Below are positions 8,201-13,256 of a DNA stretch of 13,256 nucleotides, piece after piece. The stretch spans positions 1 to 13,256 of the forward strand of contig JAFXRA010000350.1 in NCBI GenBank assembly GCA_017526725.1. The letters are read 5' to 3'. A program made the position numbers and the translations under genes. Every line of letters starts with the position of its first letter. Positions within the stretch are counted from its first letter, which is position 1. The notes under the pieces were generated by a model. That model saw only the letters and a list, made by a program, of their open reading frames with translations, made no database searches and was not told the DNA's origin. This DNA is from Candidatus Rifleibacteriota bacterium (GTDB lineage Bacteria; Riflebacteria; Ozemobacteria; Ozemobacterales; Ozemobacteraceae).

Positions 8201-8762
8201 ATCCTGCTTTTTCGGCTAACTTAAAGTATTCGTTAGAAAAACCCAGGCCTACTTTTTCCATAAAACCATTACCTGATTTATGAATAAGCAGCAATTTTGT
8301 ATCTAAGCGGGTCAAAGACTTATCTGAAATCTTCCAGGAAAGGTTCTGGAAGATTCTATCAAGAAGTTCAACGTCTTCAGAATAAACCCAAAGACCGCCC
8401 AAATCACTTTTGCCTATAGGCAGTTTAAATTCGTAGGTTTCATCTAATGAAAGCTTTTTTATTTCCTTAGATGTCAGAACAGTAATTTTACCTTCTGCTT
8501 CCAAAGAGGCAAGAGTATCTTCAGATATAGCAACCGAACTAGCCCCATTTTCCTTTAATTTTTGAAAAATTTCTTCGACAGTCAGACCATCAGCTCTTGA
8601 TAAAGTTCTGAATTCATCAAAATCAGCAACAGTTTCAACAAAAACGTCTTCCTGTTCTACTGCCGAACGAAGCATGCACCTCATAGCCGCAGCAATAATG
8701 CCCGGCAAAATCAAAGGAATAATTATCAACCAAAATAGAGATACTTTTTTTAAAAAATTCAT
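5217..8762 (-). CDS. DUF5693-CsaB polysaccharide pyruvyltransferase fusion with exported-type tail
   Basis: This 1181-aa protein joins three parts. Residues 1-650 match DUF5693: a signal-anchor-like N-terminus, the segment ENGASSVAISEDTLASLE (71-88), then a membrane region with many hydrophobic segments from about 366 to 650. Residues 661-1005 match CsaB pyruvyltransferase: GYFGFGNAGDE (666-676), PGGGIFQ (735-741), QGLGP (771-775) and the C-terminal MRLHG and YDPKVSSY (920-947). CsaB transfers pyruvate from phosphoenolpyruvate to a wall polymer, making the ligand for SLH domains. Residues 1008-1027 form a hydrophobic stretch ending in AFA before Asp1028, like a signal peptide, followed by 154 charged, probably disordered residues. 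The two enzyme parts are usually separate neighbouring genes. No stop or good internal start separates the parts. The tail would be periplasmic if the stretch crosses the membrane. The gene follows the small exported protein by 20 nt and overlaps asd by 4 nt. Confidence 0.9.
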   Translation of the reverse strand: MNFLKKVSLFWLIIIPLILPGIIAAAMRCMLRSAVEQEDVFVETVADFDEFRTLSRADGLTVEEIFQKLKENGASSVAISEDTLASLEAEGKITVLTSKEIKKLSLDETYEFKLPIGKSDLGGLWVYSEDVELLDRIFQNLSWKISDKSLTRLDTKLLLIHKSGNGFMEKVGLGFSNEYFKLAEKAGLGIVAKVYNYPGLNYETAYKIVNSIPEPASISALLFADEEMLGSRGELDKITDIFKNPSYRIGWVEFDTQEGIKNYLKKLSDSCPFVRVHCITRKEMDFVYTPERAAARMVRAVKDRSIKMLYFNCFLHDEKKYISNLTEYNLNYLKNTVNALVKAGFKIAEKDEERKNVPLLKVGKLIPAETLVISLSLMLGLLIMLKLSFIPCIEGVTTLVFTFASVCLFYIYPENFPKIAGLIGAISYSCIGLMLGSYAVENNNYTFIRNTIRFIVLLVVPSIVGGLLIAGLCSNIDYLLKLQQFNGVKLAFIIPLIISIAWSLKKYGKNVFSLLQKPMTVVGVFVLAAVVVSLFLYIIRSDNTTLLKPTALEDGVRTFLENTLVARPRNKEFLVGYPAALLFVLLLMRKEFMLLPLLALFVQMGQVSVVNTFCHFHTHFLLTLLRVANGLWLCILLGFILVFAWRLFMIIKAYGLGKEKKLFLVGYFGFGNAGDELLRETYTQKASRKLKDYTISVLMGNKVPETNEYKVNWVLRRDFFAVIEELIKSEAVVIPGGGIFQSVTSYRSLMYYLLIVKIARLFNTRVILPAQGLGPWRNNSLLALWLHRKLADELKNANYVTVRDDNSVERYKEITSLEAYVEETTDLAFLNSFYEKKRFKGKINYMKIYAVIRSSVTGAAKIASELIKLSKDSENIELVPVAFQAGEDSYVWRKAGWKDEIKIVDSFDKTFDGADLVVSMRLHGCIIATNQGIPWIGIAYDPKVSSYAKSCGWEDFCRNPEEANGEFFENCINKMAFDYEKYSKKLNAFSEKMHKCALKDFEKSCEAITKVIAVVAILLLLNTEAFADNSFPGWMDEVEFNRSSTNTEFKAPVDPETGKVSPLESKRGKGFKPNLPDFAELRKKATKTESEKEGNFTSEKKSNETLQNIKDVPELATAASLLNAVNMLASDTAASISAKLEDDEPTEEDLRRRRTYRPGRIKSFYLESKEIERKNKEEAFK
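5231..5237 (-). promoter_or_regulatory. Strong Shine-Dalgarno for asd
   Basis: On the minus strand this reads AAGGAGG, 10 nt before the asd ATG. It lies inside the last codons of the DUF5693-CsaB fusion gene and fixes the asd start at 5220. Confidence 0.8.
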
Positions 8763-8782
8763 TTCCTCAAAAAACTACATCC

Positions 8783-9175
8783 TTACTCTGCTTCATCGTT
8801 GATTCCCATAGCCATCAAACTGGTATCTTTTGTTGCTTTAAAACTGCAAAGAGAACCGTCTGGAACCATAATAAGATGAAAAATTTGTAAAGTAGAATTA
8901 GAACTTAACTTTCTACCATTTGTCAAATCAATAACCATACCGCCTTTTTTCAATTCAAGCTTGAGCTGCCCTGACATTACCACAATAACAGCACCATTTT
9001 CAGCAGTAATAGTAGTTCCTGACTTAACTTCAACCCCTCTTAATTTTGCAGCAAAATCTAAATAGCTTTTAGTAACCAAAGGGTCTCCGGAAGTTCCTGG
9101 AGTCTGAGCAAAAACACAGGAATAGATACCTAAAAAGACGAAAAGTAATAGTATGGAAATAGTATTTCTGTTCAT
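8783..9175 (-). CDS. Small exported protein upstream of the DUF5693-CsaB fusion
   Basis: I cannot name this 130-aa protein. It has a clear Sec signal peptide, MNRNTISILLLFVFLGIYSC followed by VFA, with likely cleavage before Gln24. Cys20 is not in a good lipobox because Tyr18 is unusual at that place. The mature part opens with GDPLVTKSYLD (30-40), followed by alternating strands and the segment QIFHLIMVPDG (97-107). From memory this pattern resembles small uncharacterised exported proteins of Bacillota that share a DPLVTKSY segment and a late LLxVP segment; I could not check this. The mature part is predicted to be a small beta-rich domain. It lies 20 nt before the fusion gene and is probably cotranscribed, so an envelope role near the pyruvylated polymer is a guess from context. 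The GGAT before the ATG is a modest ribosome binding site. Confidence 0.8.
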   Translation of the reverse strand: MNRNTISILLLFVFLGIYSCVFAQTPGTSGDPLVTKSYLDFAAKLRGVEVKSGTTITAENGAVIVVMSGQLKLELKKGGMVIDLTNGRKLSSNSTLQIFHLIMVPDGSLCSFKATKDTSLMAMGINDEAE

Positions 9176-9247
9176 TTCAAATCCGATATTATTAAAATTA
9201 GTTATTAAAATAGTACCACAACAATTACTACTTTTCCATACCCCTAT

Positions 9248-9964
9248 TTATCTTACTTTAAATTCATCTACCCAACCGTGAGCACCCTCTTCTATCCAAT
9301 GGTTATCTGTTCTTTCTAACTTAGATACTTCTTTTACATTTAATTCCGGGTATTTCTCATAAACTAATGAGTTAGAGGGTTCTCCTCTGAATCCAGGCAA
9401 ACAAAGCCAATCCGTATAAAAGAATTTTACGCCCATATTTTTTGCGGCTTTAGCAAGCCAAGGCCCATATGTTCGGCCGCCATTCCAATTTTTTGACCAA
9501 ACATATTTAACTTCAATCTTATTTGCCAGAAAAATCTGAGAAGCAGCGTATTCGTTTTCGCATAGACAGAAAATAAGTGTTACAGGTTTTTCTTTTCCCC
9601 ATACTTTCAAAGTATACTTAAAGCACTGACCGCTATATGGGAAGTTGCCATTTATGCGGTTCGGTTTATCTAAGGTTTTAAACTGTTCAAAGCTTACAAT
9701 TTCATAATTACTGTGAATACCGCATTCTGACAAATCAAAATCTTCGCCTGATTCAAATTCCATATAAAAATTCACATCTGTATGAACGTAGACATCAGGT
9801 TCTTCAACTTCCCAACTGCATTTTTCTGCTGCTGTAGCTTTCTTTCGTTCTTCTATAGGAAGTCTTCCAGAACAAAAGTAGTCTATGTCACCTAAGTCGG
9901 TGCCGCATGAGGGATAGAAACAGATGCTTTTATAGGTTTTTAGGTCAAGTATTAAAGATTTCAT
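9248..9964 (-). CDS. Uncharacterised 238-aa cytoplasmic protein
   Basis: I do not recognise a family. There is no signal peptide or membrane segment, so it is probably cytosolic. It starts MKSLILDLKTYKSICFYPSC followed by GTDLGDIDYF; the FYPSCGTD segment near residue 20 looks like a conserved loop. A second Gly/Trp-rich region lies near the C-terminus, with KNWNGGRTYGPWLAKAAKNM and the FFYTDWLCLPGF segment. Several cysteines are scattered but not in a metal-cluster spacing. It lies 72 nt upstream of the small exported gene, with a weak GAGAAAG ribosome binding site before the ATG at 9962-9964. The gap to the next gene upstream is the 479-bp repeat-filled stretch, so it may start its own transcript. 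Alternating polar and hydrophobic residues and normal codon use support it being a real gene. Confidence 0.75.
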   Translation of the reverse strand: MKSLILDLKTYKSICFYPSCGTDLGDIDYFCSGRLPIEERKKATAAEKCSWEVEEPDVYVHTDVNFYMEFESGEDFDLSECGIHSNYEIVSFEQFKTLDKPNRINGNFPYSGQCFKYTLKVWGKEKPVTLIFCLCENEYAASQIFLANKIEVKYVWSKNWNGGRTYGPWLAKAAKNMGVKFFYTDWLCLPGFRGEPSNSLVYEKYPELNVKEVSKLERTDNHWIEEGAHGWVDEFKVR

Positions 9965-9995
9965 ATTTCACTTTCTCGTTTGCCACGTTTGTCTA

Positions 9996-10090
9996 AAATC
10001 CCCCTTTATCCCCCTTTGCGACTCGCTGACCTCCTGTCGCTCGCTTGCATACCGCCATCCTTGGCGGTAATACAAAAGGGGGTGAGGACA
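9996..10090. repeat. MITE/REP-like palindromic element
   Basis: The left side has two tandem copies of ATCCCCCTTT (9999-10008 and 10009-10018). The right side carries AAAAGGGGGTGA (from 10074), complementary to the left copies. In the middle is a perfect hairpin, TACCGCC ATCCTT GGCGGTA, at 10050-10069. This architecture is typical of small non-autonomous dispersed repeats. It lies 32 nt upstream of the 238-aa gene, so it may form structure near that gene's 5' end or promoter. Confidence 0.65.
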
Positions 10091-10149
10091 TACTCCATAC
10101 ACTAAAATTTTTTCAGAATTCTAGTTTTCGCACAATATTAATTCTAGTC

Positions 10150-10222
10150 TACACATTTGTCATAAAAAGTATAGCGTATGGGCTTTAGCTCTGAAAGCTA
10201 TACGTTTATGACAATGGGTAGG
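10150..10222. repeat. 73-bp imperfect palindrome, full copy of a dispersed repeat
   Basis: The left arm (10150-10176, beginning CTACACATTTGTCATAAA) is nearly complementary to the right arm (10198-10222, ending TTTATGACAATGGGTAG), with a 21-nt centre. The first 38 bases recur exactly at 13174-13211. The long stem and dispersal suggest a REP or MITE family. A nested pair, GTAGGCT at 10219-10225 and AGCCTAC at 10275-10281, extends the inverted-repeat pattern downstream. Confidence 0.7.
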
Positions 10223-10393
10223 CTATAAACAAATAAATACTGATTTTTCATAAAATTTTACGAGTTTTAGCACAGCCTACAAGGAGGGAAATTAAAGGGG
10301 GTTGTGAACTAACCATAGTAAACTTAAGTTTATTGTTCTAAATCATTGAATTAAACATTAAACAAAATTTATCAATGGTTCGGTCACCCTTCC

Positions 10394-10427
10394 GGTTCCT
10401 ACGGAACCACCTCCCCTCAAGTGGAGG
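10394..10427. repeat. Two adjacent hairpins just after the 248-aa gene
   Basis: GGTTCC TAC GGAACC (10394-10408) is a perfect 6-bp hairpin. Directly next to it, CCTCC and GGAGG (10410-10427) bracket an 8-base centre. They lie 17 nt past the stop of the 248-aa gene on the minus strand and could protect or end its transcript, but no T-run follows in that direction, so a repeat-element origin is more likely than a classical intrinsic terminator. Confidence 0.5.
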
Positions 10428-10443
10428 CTTTAGGAAAAATATG

Positions 10444-11190
10444 TCAAAACGGGGCGTTTTCTGAAGCACCAGGAGCAAGAGAGGTTATAGGTGCGGGACC
10501 GGCTTCACTTGTAATCAAATCCAAAATCCAACTAAGATTTGCCACATTGATTATCAAACCTCTCTTAACGTTTAATCTTACTTTTCCCTTTTTATCAACA
10601 GTCAGATTCATAGCACCGAGAGGAGTTTCCACAACACCACTGATAGAGTTGATTTCATGGTTATGAGGTTCTACGATATTGTAGGTTTCATAATCTTCCA
10701 TATGTCCTGTAAGTCTAGCTTTTCTTATCGCTTTATCCTTAGGATTTTCAACAACAATAGACTTTATTACAGTCATTCTGCCGTGAAGCAGATTCATACA
10801 TTCATTGTCAAATTCTACTCTTTCAACATGTTCGCCTGTAGCTGCAGATAAAGCCATTTCAATAAGTTTCTGGGGTCCCTGTTTGCCAAATAAATATATT
10901 CTTTCCGGAGTAATAATAAATTCACAGCTTTCTATGCGTTTAAACTGTTCTTTTGTTGTAATACCGTCTTTGAAAAACTCAACGTTAAAAGCAGCCAGAT
11001 TTGAATAAAAACCTCTTATCAGACCGCTGTCACAGTCACAATCATGGAAACCGGGAGTTTCTGCTTCTACATCAAAAATATCACCTTTCTGCATAATTGT
11101 GTCAAAAGTAGTTTTTATATCATCAATTTTAAGATTTAAACACTTAAAAGAAAGTGATGTTCCTTGAACTTCTATTTCATCTATAAGCAT
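10444..11190 (-). CDS. Uncharacterised 248-aa protein
   Basis: I do not recognise a family. No signal peptide or membrane segment is visible, so it is probably cytosolic even though its upstream neighbour is exported. It looks beta-rich. Notable segments are FHDCDCDSGLIRGFY (48-62) with two close cysteines, EFIITPERIYLFGKQGPQKL (90-109), an acidic/His stretch MEDYETYNIVEPHNHE, and a final part rich in Gly/Val/Lys strands (GAMNLTVDKKGKVRLNVKRG) with a loose Ala/Pro/Gly tail. The ATG has a strong ribosome binding site (GGAGGG, 6 nt spacing), which fixes the start. It follows the TPR gene by 28 nt, so the two are likely cotranscribed. Two hairpins follow its stop codon. No reaction or partner can be assigned from the sequence. 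Confidence 0.8.
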   Translation of the reverse strand: MLIDEIEVQGTSLSFKCLNLKIDDIKTTFDTIMQKGDIFDVEAETPGFHDCDCDSGLIRGFYSNLAAFNVEFFKDGITTKEQFKRIESCEFIITPERIYLFGKQGPQKLIEMALSAATGEHVERVEFDNECMNLLHGRMTVIKSIVVENPKDKAIRKARLTGHMEDYETYNIVEPHNHEINSISGVVETPLGAMNLTVDKKGKVRLNVKRGLIINVANLSWILDLITSEAGPAPITSLAPGASENAPF

Positions 11191-11218
11191 TTGTTTCCCT
11201 CCGTTTTAACTCGTATTC

Positions 11219-11848
11219 TTATTGCATATCAGCAATAACTCTAACCTGACTAGCCAAATCAGAATCAATCTTTGTCAGTCGTTCAGCAGTATCTAATGCC
11301 TCAGCTTTTTTGTGCTGATTTAGCTGTAGTATTGCCATATAAAACAAAGAAAACTTTAAATTTTCTTCAGAATCGTCATATTTAATAGAATTTTTCAAGC
11401 TCTCAACAGCTTCAGCACTTCTGCATAAATCCGACTGAACGAAAGCCAGTTCTTTCCATGCGTAACAATCTTCAGGGTTTATAGCAAGACATTTTTTTAA
11501 TAGAATTTCAGACAATTGAAGTTTGTTGCTCTGCATTCGGTAAATAGCAGCTAATTCACGCATAGCTTCGCTGTCATCCGGTTTATAAAAAACAGCCTGT
11601 TTATATTCATCTAAAGCCTTAGAGAAATTACCCATTCTTTTATAAACTATTGCTAAATTATAATGTAAATCAGCATTTTCTGGCTTTTTCTTCAGTTCTT
11701 GTTTAAAATATTCTTCATCTTGCAACAAATTTAAACCATCTTGTGCATAAATTCTAAAATTAGGATATAATGTAAAAAATGCAACAAAAAGGAAAAAAAC
11801 AGCTATGGCGAAGCGAATATTTATATCTCTTTTAATCCTACTTTTCAA
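11219..11848 (-). CDS. Exported or membrane-anchored TPR protein (TTG start)
   Basis: The 209-aa protein has a basic N-terminus (KSRIKRDINIR), a hydrophobic core (FAIAVFFLFVAFFTLY) and a possible cleavage after RIYA, so it is either exported or held by an uncleaved anchor. The rest is a stack of about three or four tetratricopeptide repeats; the clearest is ADLHYNLAIVYKRMGNFSKA followed by LDEYKQAVFYKPDD, then SEAMRELAAIYRMQ and CYAWKELAFVQSDL units. TPR arrays bind other proteins. I chose TTG at 11846-11848 because an AAGGAG lies 8 nt before it; the longer ATG frame from 11890 would bury the signal segment behind 14 extra residues and has no such site. The start lies inside the divergent CYTH gene, and the 248-aa gene follows after 28 nt. 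Confidence 0.85.
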   Translation of the reverse strand: MKSRIKRDINIRFAIAVFFLFVAFFTLYPNFRIYAQDGLNLLQDEEYFKQELKKKPENADLHYNLAIVYKRMGNFSKALDEYKQAVFYKPDDSEAMRELAAIYRMQSNKLQLSEILLKKCLAINPEDCYAWKELAFVQSDLCRSAEAVESLKNSIKYDDSEENLKFSLFYMAILQLNQHKKAEALDTAERLTKIDSDLASQVRVIADMQ

Positions 11849-13103
11849 TTGTGTCACTCCTTTTTGTTTAAAAGCTAAAACATTCAGCAATGATTATCTC
11901 ACAAAAGTCTATAATTATAAAGAAATTATAAAAAGAAAAGACCCATGTGGCACTCCGCCTCTTGTAGAAGATGAATTGAAATATGAAATAGAGTGCAAAG
12001 ACCCTTGGATACTCACAAAAAGTGCTTATATACTAAACGTAATCAGAGAAAAACTTGAACAGGCCGTAGAAGATAAATCTCTATGGAAAGCCCCTCTTCT
12101 AACCGGCACAGATTATACTGTCGGCACTGTTGGAATGGGCACATTCTGTTTTATAGACGTTTATCTTGATACTGACGATTTTATAAACCAAAAACTTAAC
12201 TGTGTTTATAGAATTCGTTACAGATGGCATTCCAAAAACGCATTCATGAAGTATCTACTTGGCAACAGAGATAAGGAAAACATGCCTCATAGATGTGAAT
12301 ATCAGTTTAAGTCTTATGGTCAGGCTGTTGAAAACAAAGAGGTTAAGTCAGATATCTCATGGTCTGTCGAAAGCCGTTTTGAATATAGAAATGAATCAAT
12401 GCCATTCAAGCTTGATAATTCTGCTCCACCTCCACCATGGCCATTTGATGAGTTTATAGGATATGCTCTAGATGGTAAATATAAAAATTTTAATCCCTAC
12501 CCTTGTCATGAATACGCTAAATTTTTAGCCAAGAACCTTAAAGAGGACAGAGAAATAAAACTTAAACCAGTTGTTGTTCACGTTGCTACAAGAAGAAGAA
12601 TTCATCTAAACCTTGATAACGAATTTGGGAAAATAAGCGGCGATAAAGGCTTTGGAGCTACAAGCAATTATAATCAATCAATTTTGAATACTATTGATAC
12701 TGTCGACATATATTCTGCTGACATACTTAAATTATATCGTCTATCAGAAGCTGTTACATCATCAAACGGCAAAACAGTTGAACCGATGTCAAAAAGATTA
12801 AAAAGAAGAGTAAAAAATGAAATTGATTCTTATTGGTGTGGTTCTTTTTCTGAAATAGAAGTTGAATTTGAAAGAAACGTTCTTTCAGCAATTAATACAG
12901 AACTTAATACTACAGAAAATAAAGAAACCATCGAATTCCTTGAAAAAGCAAAGGTTGCCTTTGTTTCTGATGTTCAGGTTCTTTCAACTAAGGTCAGAGA
13001 AGCTTTAGATAGTATCGGAATACACACAAAAGAAACAAGAACCAATAAGTATTCCCGTGATGTTATGCGACTACTTGAATGGCGCCAAAAGCAAAAGCGA
13101 TAA
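11805..13103 (+). CDS. Exported CYTH-fold (triphosphate tunnel) protein
   Basis: This 432-aa protein starts with a signal peptide (MAKRIFISLLILLFN, cleavage probably near LKA at 22-24). The remainder shows the ordered marks of the CYTH fold, the triphosphate-tunnel superfamily of adenylate cyclase, thiamine triphosphatase, inorganic triphosphatase and VTC polyphosphate polymerase. The diagnostic ExExK is EIECK (61-65). Then come YLDTD (120-124), YRIRYR (135-140), EYQFK (165-169), ESRFEYR (189-195), the basic strand ATRRRIHLNL (261-270) and SEIEVEFE (349-356), followed by C-terminal helices. These residues would coordinate a triphosphate and divalent metal inside a beta barrel. The substrate is unknown. 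CYTH enzymes are usually cytosolic, so an exported one is unusual. An AAGGAA lies 10 nt before the ATG. It is the only plus-strand gene and overlaps the TPR gene by 44 bp. Confidence 0.78.
   Translation: MAKRIFISLLILLFNCVTPFCLKAKTFSNDYLTKVYNYKEIIKRKDPCGTPPLVEDELKYEIECKDPWILTKSAYILNVIREKLEQAVEDKSLWKAPLLTGTDYTVGTVGMGTFCFIDVYLDTDDFINQKLNCVYRIRYRWHSKNAFMKYLLGNRDKENMPHRCEYQFKSYGQAVENKEVKSDISWSVESRFEYRNESMPFKLDNSAPPPPWPFDEFIGYALDGKYKNFNPYPCHEYAKFLAKNLKEDREIKLKPVVVHVATRRRIHLNLDNEFGKISGDKGFGATSNYNQSILNTIDTVDIYSADILKLYRLSEAVTSSNGKTVEPMSKRLKRRVKNEIDSYWCGSFSEIEVEFERNVLSAINTELNTTENKETIEFLEKAKVAFVSDVQVLSTKVREALDSIGIHTKETRTNKYSRDVMRLLEWRQKQKR
11857..11862 (-). promoter_or_regulatory. Shine-Dalgarno that selects the TTG start of the TPR gene
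   Basis: On the minus strand this reads AAGGAG, 8 nt upstream of TTG 11848. It is embedded in the signal-peptide codons of the opposing CYTH gene. GTG at 11855-11857 overlaps the site itself and is too close to be used. Confidence 0.7.
11914..11919 (-). promoter_or_regulatory. Possible -10 element for the TPR/248-aa genes
   Basis: On the minus strand this is a perfect TATAAT about 66 nt before the TTG start, inside the CYTH coding region; a second TATAAT is at 11925-11930. I see no good -35 at the right distance, and the area is AT-rich, so this is weak. Confidence 0.25.
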
Positions 13104-13137
13104 TTATAAATCCCCTTTAAATAGAGCTGTCTGAAAA

Positions 13138-13159
13138 CTAATTTTTAAGTCCAAATTAG
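13138..13159 (+). terminator. Weak AT-rich hairpin after the CYTH gene
   Basis: CTAATTT and AAATTAG form a 7-bp stem around an 8-nt loop, 35 nt after the stop codon. The stem is AT-rich and no T-run follows, so termination is only possible, not shown. Confidence 0.25.
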
Positions 13160-13173
13160 ATTGTGCTAATTGC

Positions 13174-13211
13174 CTACACATTTGTCATAAAAAGTATAGC
13201 GTATGGGCTTT
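13174..13211. repeat. 38-bp half copy of the palindrome at 10150-10222
   Basis: All 38 bases (from CTACACATTTGTCATAAA to GTATGGGCTTT) are identical to 10150-10187. The complementary right arm is absent here; the sequence passes into an A/G-rich run instead. It looks like a truncated or solo half of the same dispersed element. Confidence 0.8.
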
Positions 13212-13219
13212 TTATTTTA

Positions 13220-13256
13220 AAAGAGATTAGAGAATAGAGGTTAGAGATTAGAGGAG
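13220..13256. repeat. A/G-rich short degenerate repeat at the right edge
   Basis: AGAGATTAG and TTAGAGATTAGAG variants recur with a period near 7-8 bases and continue past the window edge. A similar run lies at 3727-3760 upstream of the exported STN-like gene. Confidence 0.6.

Larger units (their letters stand above)
9965..10443. other. Gene-free stretch filled with inverted repeats
   Basis: I found no credible gene in these 479 bases. They hold three separate inverted-repeat elements, at 9996-10090, 10150-10222 and 10394-10427, plus a C-run/G-run pair (CCCCCTTTA near 10000 and TAAAGGGGG near 10294-10302) that would make weak terminal inverted repeats of a roughly 305-bp element. There is no transposase. 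Confidence 0.7.

Noticed and set aside
3797..8924. 15-base match AACTTTCTACCATTT at about 3797 and 8910
   Set aside because: One copy is coding sequence of the small exported protein. A match of this length is not surprising in AT-rich DNA of this size.
9176..9247. Promoter in the 72-bp gap before the small exported gene
   Set aside because: Several TTGTGG-like and TAATAA-like words occur but none at a convincing 16-18 bp spacing.
11849..11890. Longer ATG start (11890) for the TPR gene
   Set aside because: It adds 14 residues before the signal segment, lacks a ribosome binding site and increases the overlap with the CYTH gene. TTG 11848 has AAGGAG at 8 nt.

Overview
The window is AT-rich bacterial DNA with ten genes on the minus strand and one on the plus strand. 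A LpxL/HtrB-type acyltransferase points to a diderm with lipid A. A DUF5693-CsaB protein implies a pyruvylated wall polymer, the usual anchor for SLH-domain proteins. A DUF362 ferredoxin protein suggests an anaerobe. That mix fits an uncultivated diderm lineage (a candidate phylum, or something like Negativicutes or Synergistota), but no phylogenetic marker here settles it.

In minus-strand transcription order, the right part has a secreted TPR protein (TTG start at 11848) and an unrecognised 248-aa protein (11190-10444). A 479-bp gene-free stretch of inverted repeats follows. Next come an unrecognised 238-aa protein, a small exported protein, a 1181-aa DUF5693-CsaB fusion with an exported-looking tail, and aspartate-semialdehyde dehydrogenase (asd), which starts inside the fusion's stop codon. 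After asd there is another gene-free stretch (3726-4206) filled with short degenerate tandem repeats. A second tight group then follows: an exported protein with GspC/PilP-like and STN-like modules, a DUF362 protein with two 4Fe-4S clusters, and the lipid A acyltransferase, each overlapping the next by 7-8 nt. A single-pass membrane protein, cut by the left edge, ends the series. The plus-strand gene (11805-13103) encodes an exported CYTH-fold protein. It overlaps the divergent TPR gene head-to-head through both signal-peptide regions.

The common theme is the cell envelope: lipid A acylation, wall-polymer pyruvylation, aspartate semialdehyde for diaminopimelate, and several exported proteins. 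Most unusual are the three-part fusion at 5217-8762, the exported CYTH protein with an intact ExExK motif, the 44-bp head-to-head overlap, and an exact 38-bp dispersed repeat that is one arm of a 73-bp palindrome. I saw no transposase, CRISPR array, tRNA or rRNA. I did not find a clear new defence or mobile system. The best candidates for undescribed biology are the fusion and the exported CYTH protein.
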